Both the position numbers and the translations under genes were made by a program. A stretch of 47,587 bases of DNA, taken from assembly GCF_009690905.1 (NCBI RefSeq), contig NZ_VOSW01000071.1:1-47587 (forward strand), in the 5' to 3' direction. Positions 25,298-34,022 of this stretch are shown piece after piece. Positions within the stretch are counted from its first letter, which is position 1, and the number at the start of each line of letters is the position of its first letter. The stretch comes from Paraburkholderia madseniana (GTDB lineage: Bacteria > Pseudomonadota > Gammaproteobacteria > Burkholderiales > Burkholderiaceae). The notes under the pieces are model-generated. The model was not told the origin of the DNA. It saw only the letters and a list, made by a program, of their open reading frames with translations, and did not search any database.

Positions 25298-26833
25298 ATG
25301 GCAACTCCTCAACAGCAACTTTCCTCCTCAATTGCCGCGCTGTCGGCGTCAATTGCTGGGCTCGCTCCCGGTTTGCATCCGGCGTCCGAGCTCGTCACGC
25401 CAACAACTTCTATCGCGGCGTTACGCGCTCTGACAGGTGCAATGTTCCCCACTGTGCTGGTGAGAAACTACGACGGCGCGAGTACGGGCGAAACGCAGGG
25501 TGTCTACGTATTGGACGCCGACGATTCGACGAGTCCCGATAACGACGGAACGATCATCGTCGCCGCCGACGGCGGTCGCTATAAGCTGCAGATCGATGGC
25601 GGCGTCAGCCTTAAAAGGTTTGGCGCAAAAGGAGATGGATCGACGGACGATACGCGGGCGGTGCTCAACTGGATTGCGTTCGTTTTTGCTACCGGAATTA
25701 CCGGATATGCCCCTGCCGGGACGTATAAGGTTACGCAGCCGGTCGCGATGGACTGGGGTCCGGTGGCAACGACGGGCGCGACATTCGTTGGTGACGGTGC
25801 GGCGCAGTCTGTCTTTGACCTGTCGTCCGTCACAACGAGTCCGGCGTGGCTGATGACCGACACGACAGGAAGCGACGCCTGCTTCTACGGCACGTTCAAA
25901 GACATAGGCTTCATCGGCGACGTGCCCGGCCCATTGCTCCAGATCGGCAACGAGGACTACAGCGATGCCTTCAACGAGTTCGAGATCAAGGTTCAGGTCA
26001 AGAACAACAATACGACGGAGAGCGCCTGCGGTACCGAACTCAATGGCCTCTATAACTGCAGCGCGTTCCTGGTTAGCAACTGTCATGGTCACGGGGATGC
26101 GCTTCGGATCAGGCAGACCCAGTTTTCGCACATCTTCGGCAGCTCAGGCAACGCGGATACCGCCATCCACCTGACGGGCGGGTACAGCTACGGCAACACG
26201 TTCATTTCCCACGATTGTGAGGTCGTGAACACCTGCGTCGTCATCGATGAACAGAACGTCTCGCAGAACACGTGGATTGGCGGACAGTTCGTCTGGTCGA
26301 ACGGCAGCGGTCCTGCCGTCGCGGCCATCAACGCCACGAACGGGAACAACAACCGGTTCGTCGGTATCAACCTGGCCTCTCCCGGTTCGTGGACTGCCGC
26401 CGGCGGCGCGGTTGGCGTGTTGCTCGATAACCGCGGCGTGGGTAACTACCTGTTCGGCCAGGTAACGGTCAAGCCTGTCAGCGGTGACGGCGATCTGATC
26501 GTCGACTCTGTAACGGGGAACATCGCTCAGCTGCTGTTCAGAAACAATGGCAATTCTGCCTGGGGATGGACCCGCGATACAAGCGGCAATCTGCTGCTGA
26601 TCCGGTACAACCCCTCGACCGGAGCCTCGATTGACACGCCCATCGTGATCGAGCCGTCGCAGGGCGTGTCGACCTTCAAGAAGGCTTCTCTATCTGGCGT
26701 CGGATTCTTCGGCGCTGGCGTGAGCACAACGCGGCCGACGGTCAGCGGAGCAAAAGGCGGTAACGCCGCACTCGCTTCGCTCATCCAGCAACTGGCGGCG
26801 CTTGGCCTGATAGCGGATAGCACTACTGCCTGA
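25298..26833 (+). CDS. Phage tailspike/depolymerase-like beta-helix protein
   Basis: A 511-aa protein. An N-terminal helical segment is rich in Ala and Ser (residues 5-45). A pectate-lyase-superfamily start follows at about 105-125 (GVSLKRFGAKGDGSTDDTRA), the usual entry into a right-handed beta-helix, with repeat-like Gly/Asn-rich rungs to about 450. The end has a motif often seen in phage structural proteins (TRPTVSGAKGGNAALASLIQ, then LGLIADS). Such proteins bind or cut surface polysaccharide. There is no signal peptide and no other phage gene in view, so it is an orphan prophage remnant or a domesticated gene. The SD is weak. Confidence 0.8.
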   Translation: MATPQQQLSSSIAALSASIAGLAPGLHPASELVTPTTSIAALRALTGAMFPTVLVRNYDGASTGETQGVYVLDADDSTSPDNDGTIIVAADGGRYKLQIDGGVSLKRFGAKGDGSTDDTRAVLNWIAFVFATGITGYAPAGTYKVTQPVAMDWGPVATTGATFVGDGAAQSVFDLSSVTTSPAWLMTDTTGSDACFYGTFKDIGFIGDVPGPLLQIGNEDYSDAFNEFEIKVQVKNNNTTESACGTELNGLYNCSAFLVSNCHGHGDALRIRQTQFSHIFGSSGNADTAIHLTGGYSYGNTFISHDCEVVNTCVVIDEQNVSQNTWIGGQFVWSNGSGPAVAAINATNGNNNRFVGINLASPGSWTAAGGAVGVLLDNRGVGNYLFGQVTVKPVSGDGDLIVDSVTGNIAQLLFRNNGNSAWGWTRDTSGNLLLIRYNPSTGASIDTPIVIEPSQGVSTFKKASLSGVGFFGAGVSTTRPTVSGAKGGNAALASLIQQLAALGLIADSTTA

Positions 26834-27128
26834 TGCCCTCCGTGGCCTGTGAGACAGAGTGCGACCCCAAGCTGACATCGAGAATCTTGAACTGAGTTCC
26901 TACAAAGCAGTTATTGGACCAGCATTGGCCTAGGTACGCGAGCTGCCCGATCACCACCTGCGCGGGAATCTGTCGCTCCTGGGATCGGCATAGCCTTACG
27001 TCCATTGAGACCGTGGGCAACAGACTAACGGCCACCGTAGCGGCCGAGCCATGGCTGAATATGTGAGCAGCACGCAGGGAAGTCAAGAGGTACTCAAGCG
27101 TCGGATATCTGGTCCGGCTCCCGTCCAT
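26823..27128 (-). CDS. Doubtful hypothetical ORF following the 394-aa gene
   Basis: A 101-codon minus-strand frame in the gap between two convergent genes, starting inside the end of the gene at 27094-28278. The C-terminal 65 residues look protein-like (QVVIGQLAYLGQCWSNNCFV). There is no good SD. It may be a small coupled gene or chance in GC-rich DNA. Confidence 0.35.
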   Translation of the reverse strand: MDGSRTRYPTLEYLLTSLRAAHIFSHGSAATVAVSLLPTVSMDVRLCRSQERQIPAQVVIGQLAYLGQCWSNNCFVGTQFKILDVSLGSHSVSQATEGIRQ

Positions 27129-28278
27129 CCAGGGCGCCGAGGGATTCTCGAAGTCTGTCTATCTCCTGATCCAGCGCGGCAAGTTGAGTCAGACCCGCCG
27201 GTGCCGAGAACAGCGTCGGATGCGGCGTTGGGAGGAGAGCACACAGTTGCTTGGCATCCGCTGGTGTCTTGTTGAACGCTTGCACATAGGTCAACTCGCA
27301 GATGTGACCCTGCTGCGCCGGATCGGACCAGCGCGCCGTCGCTGCGGCCAGAACTTGGTTCGGGTCAGCGTTCGGACTCGCGGCCATTGCCACCTGCCAG
27401 CCTGCTGCGATCAGATCCTGTTGCATGATGCGCATCGATCTTTGCAGCAATGCCTCTGGTGTCTGTGGCGGTTCGTCAGGCTGCTGCTTTGCCGCGTTGT
27501 AGATGAAACTTGGGTGATTCGATCCGAGCACCTGAACCAGCGGGCCGCCGTTGACCTGCAATGGCTTGGTGGTCAATACGGCGAGGTCAATGCCATAGAC
27601 AGACTTGAGCCACTGCTTCACTGGCGCGCCGAACGCTACCATGGGTCTAACCGACCCATCGGTCCTCGGAAGCCACAACTTCATCAAGTCGGTGATGTAG
27701 CCGGTGTAAGAATCATAGATGCCCTGCAAGTCCCGGCCTGCATCAGAAGGCGCGGCGATAGGCGCAATGTCGATGATGGTTTGATACTGCATGGTGTCCG
27801 CTTCGACCGCGCCGTTCTCGACAAGCAGTGAAGCCCATCGTGTGGTCGTGTGGGCGTTCAGGTAGTCCTGATCTTTCTCCAAAACATAGTCTGGAGGAAA
27901 GTGCAGGAGCTGGATGCTGCGGTGGCGTACCATCGCGAGCCCATGGGGTAGCAAGAATCGCCAGTTGTATCGCCACTTGCTGGCGCCATTGAGCGCAATG
28001 CTGCCTTGCAGCGCGAGCGCCCCAGCAGCCAGGTAGTCCGGAAGCAACTGGCCGTACGCTCCCTCACCGTCACCCGACAGAGTCAGCATGACCCGGCCGC
28101 CCAGAATTGCGACAGTCGCGGCGCCAGTGAATCCGTCTCGCTTGAGGGTCCACCCGACCCAGATTTCAATAGTCTCTTCGAGAGTTTGCTTGAGGAAACC
28201 CACCTCGTTGAAGTTGTTCGGATACGAGTAGAGCAGCCGAACATGCTCTTCGTCACCCAAGTCGAGACTTGTCGCCAT
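27094..28278 (-). CDS. Hypothetical 394-aa protein
   Basis: ATG 28276-28278 has GGAGG five bases upstream and is preferred over the open-frame start at 28464. It is a soluble alpha/beta protein without signal peptide. The N-terminal domain (LLYSYPNNFNEVGFLKQTLE, then IEIWVGWTLKRDG) is followed by LPHGLAMVRHRSIQLLHFPP, and a helical C-terminal region ends with a short coiled coil (LAALDQEIDRLRESLGALDG). I do not recognise the family. It is divergent from the lipoprotein gene at 28555; the 276-base gap holds both promoters. Confidence 0.7.
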   Translation of the reverse strand: MATSLDLGDEEHVRLLYSYPNNFNEVGFLKQTLEETIEIWVGWTLKRDGFTGAATVAILGGRVMLTLSGDGEGAYGQLLPDYLAAGALALQGSIALNGASKWRYNWRFLLPHGLAMVRHRSIQLLHFPPDYVLEKDQDYLNAHTTTRWASLLVENGAVEADTMQYQTIIDIAPIAAPSDAGRDLQGIYDSYTGYITDLMKLWLPRTDGSVRPMVAFGAPVKQWLKSVYGIDLAVLTTKPLQVNGGPLVQVLGSNHPSFIYNAAKQQPDEPPQTPEALLQRSMRIMQQDLIAAGWQVAMAASPNADPNQVLAAATARWSDPAQQGHICELTYVQAFNKTPADAKQLCALLPTPHPTLFSAPAGLTQLAALDQEIDRLRESLGALDGREPDQISDA

Positions 28279-28554
28279 AAGACCTCCAGAGATCGAAATC
28301 ACTCGCCTATACACACCGGGCGTTAGGGGATGATAGTCCGATGTATTCCCCTGGCATGGTATCGCCGCATAGCGGACTTTGGCGAGCGGCTGCTTGTGGC
28401 CGGATGCCATCTCATGCAAATTGCATATCCCGCTTTGCTCCTGGACGACGTTGGTCGGGTGCACGCGACCCCGAACAGCCCTTTAGATTTGCCAATAGGA
28501 GCCGTCATTTCAAGTACGCTACGTGCTATTGAGAATTTTAAGCGTGTCACTCCG

Positions 28555-28887
28555 ATGAAAAAAACCATTCTGATTGTTGCCGCAGCGAGTCTCTGCGGAT
28601 GCGCCAGCACCGCGCCAACGAAAATTGGCGCAGACACCTACTACGCGTCCAGGACAAATACAGCGGGGATCTTCGGCGATGTGTCGGCTGTAGCTGGTCG
28701 TTTGATGGGCGAAGGGAACGAGTTCTGCGAGGGGATGGGCAAAGAGTTTGAGTTGGTTACGCAACACGTGACGGATAACATACCGGGCGTCCGGCTCGGT
28801 GGCGCTTCGATCACGTTCAGGTGCGTCGCCCACGCAGGTAATCCCGTGATGCGACCTGACAACGGCGTCTCTACTATTCAACAGTAG
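28555..28887 (+). CDS. Small lipoprotein
   Basis: A 110-aa protein. The frame opens at 28330, but ATG 28555 starts a classical lipoprotein signal: MKKTILIVAAASLCGC with lipobox LCGC (lipidated Cys16). The mature part is about 95 residues with two Cys, a Gly/Glu-rich middle (GRLMGEGNEFCEGMGKEFEL) and a predicted beta C-terminus. It is presumably in the outer or inner membrane facing the periplasm. Function unknown. Confidence 0.75.
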   Translation: MKKTILIVAAASLCGCASTAPTKIGADTYYASRTNTAGIFGDVSAVAGRLMGEGNEFCEGMGKEFELVTQHVTDNIPGVRLGGASITFRCVAHAGNPVMRPDNGVSTIQQ

Positions 28888-29058
28888 ATAGCTCTGACTA
28901 TCGGCCAGATGGGCCGTATTGCACAGTCGCTATCTCTTCTGCTCGACTGCGGCACTCGCGGACAAGGGTGCTTGCGGCGCCGCGGGAGTCAGTGGTGTCT
29001 GCGTGACAAACAGGGTTTGTTCATTCGGCGGAACGACGATAGCGCGGTACGCAGACCG

Positions 29059-29325
29059 TTAGTAATCGTCCTCGTGATGATCGTCGTTGCGATGACCGTT
29101 GTTGTGGTGATCGTCATGTTGACCGTGCCAGCCTCGATCATCGGGGTGCTTACGCATCCAGTCGTCGTGTGCCCAGTAACGATGGCCGTCGTAATACTGG
29201 TCGCCATGCCAACCAACTGTAATTCCGACAGGCGCAGGCGCAACTACCATCGGGGATGGGACGATGCAACCGGTGAGGCCGATCCCGAGGCTCGCAAGGA
29301 ATGCAGACGCGATGAGAGTTTTCAT
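29059..29325 (-). CDS. His/Asp-rich small lipoprotein
   Basis: An 88-aa protein; ATG 29323-29325 with AAGGA six bases upstream. The lipoprotein signal MKTLIASAFLASLGIGLTGC has lipobox LTGC (Cys20). A short linker with Pro and Val is followed by a tail of about 50 residues dominated by His, Asp, Asn and Trp (GWHGDQYYDGHRYW, then DDHHNNGHRNDDHHEDD). This composition suggests metal binding in the periplasm. The opposite-strand frame at 28909-29406 is judged its shadow. Confidence 0.8.
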   Translation of the reverse strand: MKTLIASAFLASLGIGLTGCIVPSPMVVAPAPVGITVGWHGDQYYDGHRYWAHDDWMRKHPDDRGWHGQHDDHHNNGHRNDDHHEDDY

Positions 29326-29639
29326 ACTCGTTCCTTAAAAGGTTTCGAAACAGACGGTGGATACCGTGCCTCTCTCAACGTGCCATCGGACGCCATTGTT
29401 GACTAATGTCAGTATCGCTAACGATATTTAACAGTTCTGTTTTTAATTATCGCGTCAGTCAATGGGAGTGGGAATGTTCCTGCTCCTACATAAGGTGCGT
29501 AGGAAGATTCCTATTAATACATAACCCACGTGGCGAAAGCGTGCTCCCAAAGCATGCGCTGCTGCTGTGGCTAACCGTGATCGAGAACGTCGGGTTCGGG
29601 CGCAATCTGCGCGGCATGCCCTTGCACAAGCGCTTTCGA
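29326..29639. other. Intergenic region without gene
   Basis: 314 bases between two minus-strand genes; it includes the promoter region of the His-rich lipoprotein. The part 29405-29520 is relatively AT-rich. It has a short inverted repeat, TAGGAA GA TTCCTA, at 29500-29513. Nothing else is seen. Confidence 0.4.
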
Positions 29640-30578
29640 TTATTCGATACGCAGCGAACCCGCCATTTGCTTGATTACAGGCGACCAGGTCGCCTGCTCC
29701 GCGACGGGATAGGTGAATTGCACGGCGACGAGCGTATCGCCGTGAATGATCATCTTTTCATAAACGATTTCGTTCTTCGGCGTCTGGCAGGAAAACGCGA
29801 CGAGATCCCGCTTGCTGACCTCGTAGCTCGCCCGCGCGCCAGCGCAGGGAAGCTCTTCTTCGCTGTGCAAAATTTGCGCCGGTGTGTCTTCGTTCGCGTT
29901 GAACCGACCCCAGACGGCGACTTGCGTCTTACCCGATTTCGCCGAAAAAACGACGCCGTCGCTGTTGTCAGCTTCCCGGCCAGCGAACAGCAGGTCGTCA
30001 GGATAGTCAATCGTGTACGCGTAGCGCACGTTTGCGTAAGTCGCAGCCGGTTTGCCGGCCTGCTTGCGCGGCGGATTTGAAAGCTTCGCCTGCGGGCCGG
30101 CGAATACCATGAACCCGACGCCTTCAGCGCCGAGACAACGAGGTGCGGCGCCCGACGGATGTTCCAGAACAAAGTCGACAAAGCGCGGATGCGCAGTATC
30201 GATATCGAGCTCGATGTCGACGAGGCCGTTGGCACTCGCGTCGCGGAACTGGTTGAGCGTGCCCCAGTTGCCGTTCGGCAGGGCTACGCTGGTGTCGCCC
30301 GCGTCGTCGGTCGTCGAGTAAAACTGTGCATTGCCCTCGAATACGGCGTGACATTGCGCAGACGCAGCGAATTCGACGCGATAGTGCACTGAGCGTCTGC
30401 CGTCGATCGCCGGTCCTTCGGCAACCGTGACGTCGGCCGTTTGCCCCTGTTCTTTCCAATGCAGCGTTGTGCTTCCGATCGCCGGTGCGCCGGATGTTCC
30501 GGCGGCCATGCAAGCCGGGCCGTTTGGGATAAGACAGGTCGTCAGCAGGCAGGTCGCCAAGGCGTTCCGGATCGGCAT
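29640..30578 (-). CDS. Hypothetical secreted protein
   Basis: A 312-aa protein. ATG 30576-30578 is chosen because it begins a signal peptide (NALATCLLTTCLIPNGPACM, cleavage near AAG); the open frame reaches 30836 but overlaps the upstream gene. The SD is weak. The mature protein has a beta-rich N-terminal half (SVHYRVEFAASAQCHAVFEG, NGNWGTLNQFRD) and a C-terminal domain (YANVRYAYTIDYPDDLLFAG to the end) resembling the PsbP/lipid-transfer-like 'F..I.YP....' pattern seen in exported proteins of unknown function. It is the last gene of an operon with the two genes upstream. Confidence 0.7.
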   Translation of the reverse strand: MPIRNALATCLLTTCLIPNGPACMAAGTSGAPAIGSTTLHWKEQGQTADVTVAEGPAIDGRRSVHYRVEFAASAQCHAVFEGNAQFYSTTDDAGDTSVALPNGNWGTLNQFRDASANGLVDIELDIDTAHPRFVDFVLEHPSGAAPRCLGAEGVGFMVFAGPQAKLSNPPRKQAGKPAATYANVRYAYTIDYPDDLLFAGREADNSDGVVFSAKSGKTQVAVWGRFNANEDTPAQILHSEEELPCAGARASYEVSKRDLVAFSCQTPKNEIVYEKMIIHGDTLVAVQFTYPVAEQATWSPVIKQMAGSLRIE

Positions 30579-30699
30579 ATGCAACAGATGGGCAAATGGA
30601 CGGGCGATGATCGCACGTTCGACGAGCGGCGTCGATATGGCGGCGCGCGATGCATGTCGACTATGCGGCTCGCGTTTGTCCGTGTTCGAGAAAAGGGGG

Positions 30700-31182
30700 C
30701 TATGTGTTTCGGGAAGCATTAGGGGCTGATTTCGGCTGGTAGCAGGTGCCGTCGCGCAGCATAGACTCCAGTTCGGCGTTGTTCCTGCGTCCGCGTACGA
30801 TACGTCTGGTCGCCCAGATGACGCCAACGCCTGCAAGCGGAACGGCGACGAACAGAGCCAGATGGAACATCATCGTTGCGAACACCGCCATTATCGCCAG
30901 GACGGGGATGGCGAGAGCGGAATCGTAGACCGTGGGATCGCTGGTGATGACGTTGCCAGATACCGGATCGATCCACGCGACGAGCGAGCGCTTGTCGGTG
31001 CTCCTGAACGCTCCGATCGTCCCTGTGCGGGAGTTGGGTTTGATCAATCCGCGCACGTCTAGCGTGTAGATCGTCACGCCATCAATGTGAATACTCAGCG
31101 ATGTCGTGTCGCGCGTGTGGCAGCGGTAGTAGATGTCAAGATCGGCTATCGGCATGATCCTGAGATCCCGAGCTTCGATCAT
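30700..31182 (-). CDS. Hypothetical membrane protein (160 aa)
   Basis: ATG 31180-31182 has AGGA six bases upstream; an internal ATG nine codons later also has an SD. The N-terminal 85 residues are a soluble beta-rich domain (YRCHTRDTTSLSIHIDGVTI). Two membrane helices follow (ALAIPVLAIMAVFATMMF and LALFVAVPLAGVGVIWA, about residues 89-125), then a basic tail. It is the second gene of a three-gene minus-strand operon, starting 58 bases after the small gene ending at 31241. Confidence 0.7.
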   Translation of the reverse strand: MIEARDLRIMPIADLDIYYRCHTRDTTSLSIHIDGVTIYTLDVRGLIKPNSRTGTIGAFRSTDKRSLVAWIDPVSGNVITSDPTVYDSALAIPVLAIMAVFATMMFHLALFVAVPLAGVGVIWATRRIVRGRRNNAELESMLRDGTCYQPKSAPNASRNT

Positions 31183-31240
31183 ACGTCGTCCTGTTACCGC
31201 GTGTGTCGCGACCGAGGCGGGAACCGCCGGGTTCGCTTCG

Positions 31241-31432
31241 TTAGAGAAGCCGGAGGTGGCGGATTTTTCCGATCTGGGGCGAGCGCTTCAGGATCAGGTC
31301 AGTGATGTATTCAGGCAGGAGTGCGCGGGGCACGTTGGCTGGCACATCGTCGACGAGCTGCGACGGCACGTGAACGATAAAGTCGTCCGGTGCACTTTTC
31401 AGGCTATGTTCGTAGCTGACGCGGTAATCCAT
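31241..31432 (-). CDS. Small hypothetical protein (63 aa)
   Basis: ATG 31430-31432 is preceded by AGGAGA at ideal distance, the strongest Shine-Dalgarno of this section, which supports a real gene despite its size. It is a soluble protein with no signal peptide: MDYRVSYEHSLKSAPDDFIV, then VPRALLPEYITDLILK. First gene of the operon with the membrane and secreted proteins downstream. The family is not recognised. Confidence 0.6.
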   Translation of the reverse strand: MDYRVSYEHSLKSAPDDFIVHVPSQLVDDVPANVPRALLPEYITDLILKRSPQIGKIRHLRLL

Positions 31433-31560
31433 GATTCTCCTGACCCGAGGTTCGGTCGTTTCGTGGGGATTCTATCAGCGGAAGAGATGGGGAAGCCGGC
31501 AGGGCGCTGACGAACGCCTGTCATGCTCGCGGCAGGCAAAAAAAAGATGACGGTCTCGAT

Positions 31561-31588
31561 GGCAGGTGCGCCGGGTAGCGCACCTGCC
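31561..31588. repeat. Perfect 11-bp inverted repeat
   Basis: GGCAGGTGCGC, loop CGGGTA, GCGCACCTGCC. A very stable hairpin, but no T-run follows directly on either strand (a T-run on the minus strand is about 13 bases away). It could be a poor terminator, an intergenic repeat unit or a protein site. Confidence 0.5.
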
Positions 31589-32423
31589 TATGCCGTCCCG
31601 CGAATCGCCTTCAGCCGGGGCGCTTGAGCGCATCGACGCGCAGGGACTCGCATTTCGGGCATTCGATCTGAAATCTCAAAGGTCGGCTTTCGCTGTCGTC
31701 TCATGCATTGCAGTTATTGACTGCGCCCGCACACACCCGCCCGTCTAGGCTTGGCTACCCGCACTGCTCCGGGCATCCGCGAAAAAATCCCAGATGGGCC
31801 GACGTCTTACTGCTTCTTCGAGATCCGGAGTCAGGGAGTTGCGTCCATGTCTGCGCACATGGCGCGGACGTTGAAACACGCGCGAGTCAGGGCAGGGGAC
31901 CTCGCAAGATCGCGGTGGCGTGACTGCAGTGCCGCAAACGAAGTTGCCGCCTTGGTGTTGCCTGACAGGGCCCACACAGCCTGTTGCTGCGATACGTATG
32001 CATCGTTCACACTTTTTCCGCGTTGAATGTCGCGGCGGATACCCAATATGGTCCTGCGGAGTGACTCTAGGTAATTCGCCGCTTAGAGGTCGCTCGTAAC
32101 AATCTGTACTGGCACCTCGGTTCGAAGGGGGCGTCGCTTGCCCGCCCACGGACAGACCGTTCCGAATTTTTCTCGAATGACTCAACCGGGGCGCATTCGG
32201 TCCAATAGCGAGAGCGTGCATTTGGATCTCTCATCCGTGTGCACTACAGAAAATAGACCGAAAGCAACCGCGGCATGGCTACCATTGGTGGTCCGGATCA
32301 GTCCAAGTGCCTAGCTAGACCCGGCGATCAGACTGGTATTTCGTCAAAGACGGGGACCATCCGCTTGCACTTTGGAGCGCAGCCATCTATACCTTCAACG
32401 GTGGCTGTTTGTTTTAGGCGACT

Positions 32424-32454
32424 CCGCATGTGTATGCGGCTCTTCGGCGGAGCC
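32424..32454. repeat. Two overlapping short inverted repeats
   Basis: CCGCAT GTGT ATGCGG (32424-32439) and GGCTC TTCGGCG GAGCC (32438-32454) share two bases and could form alternative hairpins about 220 bases upstream of the lipase gene. Confidence 0.35.
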
Positions 32455-32675
32455 CCAACGCCGCGGTCAGATTCGCATCGCGCGTACTGCCTCACGCGCC
32501 CAGCTTTGATGTGACGTCCAACAATCTTTCACCTTTGACCGATTGTCGGATGCCATTGCGTGGGCACCTATCTACGTGGTTGTCCTTTTATCGGCGACGG
32601 GGTTGAGCGTCGCGTGCTTTGCACGGTTGTCGGTCTCCGTAGTAATCGGTGGTTACCCTTGTTATGGAGGTCGAA

Positions 32676-34022
32676 ATGCATGCGGTCTTCTTCATTCCGG
32701 GGATCATGGGCACGCGGCTTCTTGGTGCTGACGGGCAGGAAGTGTGGCCACCAACCCTGATCGAGACCCAAGTCGGCTATCGCCGGACCGATCAGCTTTT
32801 AGCGGAGAGCGTCCGTCACGGCGAGATCATTCGCAACGTTTCATGTTTTAGCTTTTATGGACCGATACTCGACCAGTTGAAGGACCTAGGGTTTCGGGAA
32901 GACGGCGGACATAAAAGACTTTATCAGTTTCCGTATGACTGGCGAAAGGATCTGGAAGATACCGCACAGTTGCTGGCTGACCAGATCGATGCCGCCGAAA
33001 GTGCGGGCGCGAGCCAAATTTCCCTGGTTGCCCATTCGATGGGGGGACTAGTCGCACGCCTTCTTCTCGAGGGCGGAAAGTACGACCAGAAGCCCTGGTA
33101 CGAAAAGGTTAAAAACCTTATTGCGCTTGCGGTGCCGCATCAGGGGGCACCACTCGCACTGGCGCGAATTCTAGGTGTAGATAGCAGCTTGGGCATCAGC
33201 AAGAGCGATTTTCAAAGAATTGCCGGGGATAGTCGATATCCGTCTGGATATCAGCTGCTTCCGTGCGCGGAAGAGGGCGCTTGCTGGGAGCAGAGTACCG
33301 AGGGTCTCCAGCCAGTCGACTTTTTCAATCCCCTAGTCGCGCAGAGGTTAGGACTAGACTCCGAACTGCTCGAACGTGCGCGCTATGTTCATCAGCGTCT
33401 TAATACAAAGCCGCCCCCGCAACATATACGATATTTTTACTTCGCCGGCACCGGCCACGAGACAGTCACCCGGATCAACGTTTATCTGGATGACGCAGGG
33501 AATGTTGATCGGGATCGAATCATCGTGACCAGGACGAATCATTCCGGAGACGGCACCGTTCCTATGTGGAGCGCGCTACCACGAGCTGGTCAAAGAGAGG
33601 TTGTAATTGGCGAGCATTCGAGCGTTTTTGCGGGGATGCCCTTCAAACGAGTGTTTTATCGTCTTCTTGGAGGTAATCTCGGCTCCGCGCTGGAAACCCT
33701 TGGTGAACGTGACGATCCAATGCGTCTCTCGATTGCTTCGCCGATCGTTGAATGCGGATGCGAGTTCGAGATTCTTCTGGTGCCGGGGACGCCGATAACC
33801 GAAATCGTGGGGAAGCTTGTACTTCAGTCCATGGAGAAGGATGGCACGACGATACGGGGTGAGGAAACCTTGGCAGACGTAACCTATCGCGGGCCACCAG
33901 TCGCCAATTTGCGTCTGGTTGTCGGACCACTGCACCACCCAGGCTTGTTCCGGTTGGCTTTCGAGGGTGCGCCACGGAACGTCGCGCCGTTGGGTTTCGC
34001 AGTCGCAAGGCTCGAGCCCTGA
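32676..34022 (+). CDS. LCAT-like alpha/beta hydrolase (lipase/acyltransferase family)
   Basis: A 448-aa protein. ATG 32676 has GGAGG six bases upstream and is preferred over 32649 or 32664. The oxyanion/lid region FFIPGIMGTRLLG opens the fold. The nucleophile elbow is AHSMGG (Ser121), the acid is in SGDGTVP (Asp292) and the base in GEHSS (His314), the triad order of LCAT/PF02450-type lipases. YDWRKDLEDTAQLLADQI and the AVPHQGAPLA loop are also typical. The C-terminal 95 residues look like a beta-sandwich of unknown role. There is no signal peptide, so it acts in the cytoplasm. It lies just upstream of the EAD1 operon on the same strand and may be a membrane-damaging effector of it (inference). 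Confidence 0.85.
   Translation: MHAVFFIPGIMGTRLLGADGQEVWPPTLIETQVGYRRTDQLLAESVRHGEIIRNVSCFSFYGPILDQLKDLGFREDGGHKRLYQFPYDWRKDLEDTAQLLADQIDAAESAGASQISLVAHSMGGLVARLLLEGGKYDQKPWYEKVKNLIALAVPHQGAPLALARILGVDSSLGISKSDFQRIAGDSRYPSGYQLLPCAEEGACWEQSTEGLQPVDFFNPLVAQRLGLDSELLERARYVHQRLNTKPPPQHIRYFYFAGTGHETVTRINVYLDDAGNVDRDRIIVTRTNHSGDGTVPMWSALPRAGQREVVIGEHSSVFAGMPFKRVFYRLLGGNLGSALETLGERDDPMRLSIASPIVECGCEFEILLVPGTPITEIVGKLVLQSMEKDGTTIRGEETLADVTYRGPPVANLRLVVGPLHHPGLFRLAFEGAPRNVAPLGFAVARLEP

Larger units (their letters stand above)
31433..32675. other. 1.2 kb region without a convincing gene
   Basis: Several frames of 60-160 codons exist on both strands, but none has an SD, a signal peptide or recognisable domain content; most are rich in Arg, Ser and Cys as expected of chance frames. 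The region holds the inverted repeats at 31561-31588 and 32424-32454. It is probably decayed DNA between two modules, plus the promoter of the lipase gene. Confidence 0.5.

Noticed and set aside
28909..29406. 165-codon plus-strand frame with a hydrophobic Val/Met-rich middle
   Set aside because: Antisense to the His-rich lipoprotein, which has an SD, a signal peptide and a lipobox; the hydrophobic run is the mirror of the His/Asp codons.
31745..32221. 158-codon minus-strand frame in the gene-poor gap
   Set aside because: No SD, composition rich in Arg, Pro and Cys, no recognisable motif; only a short segment near its end looks protein-like.
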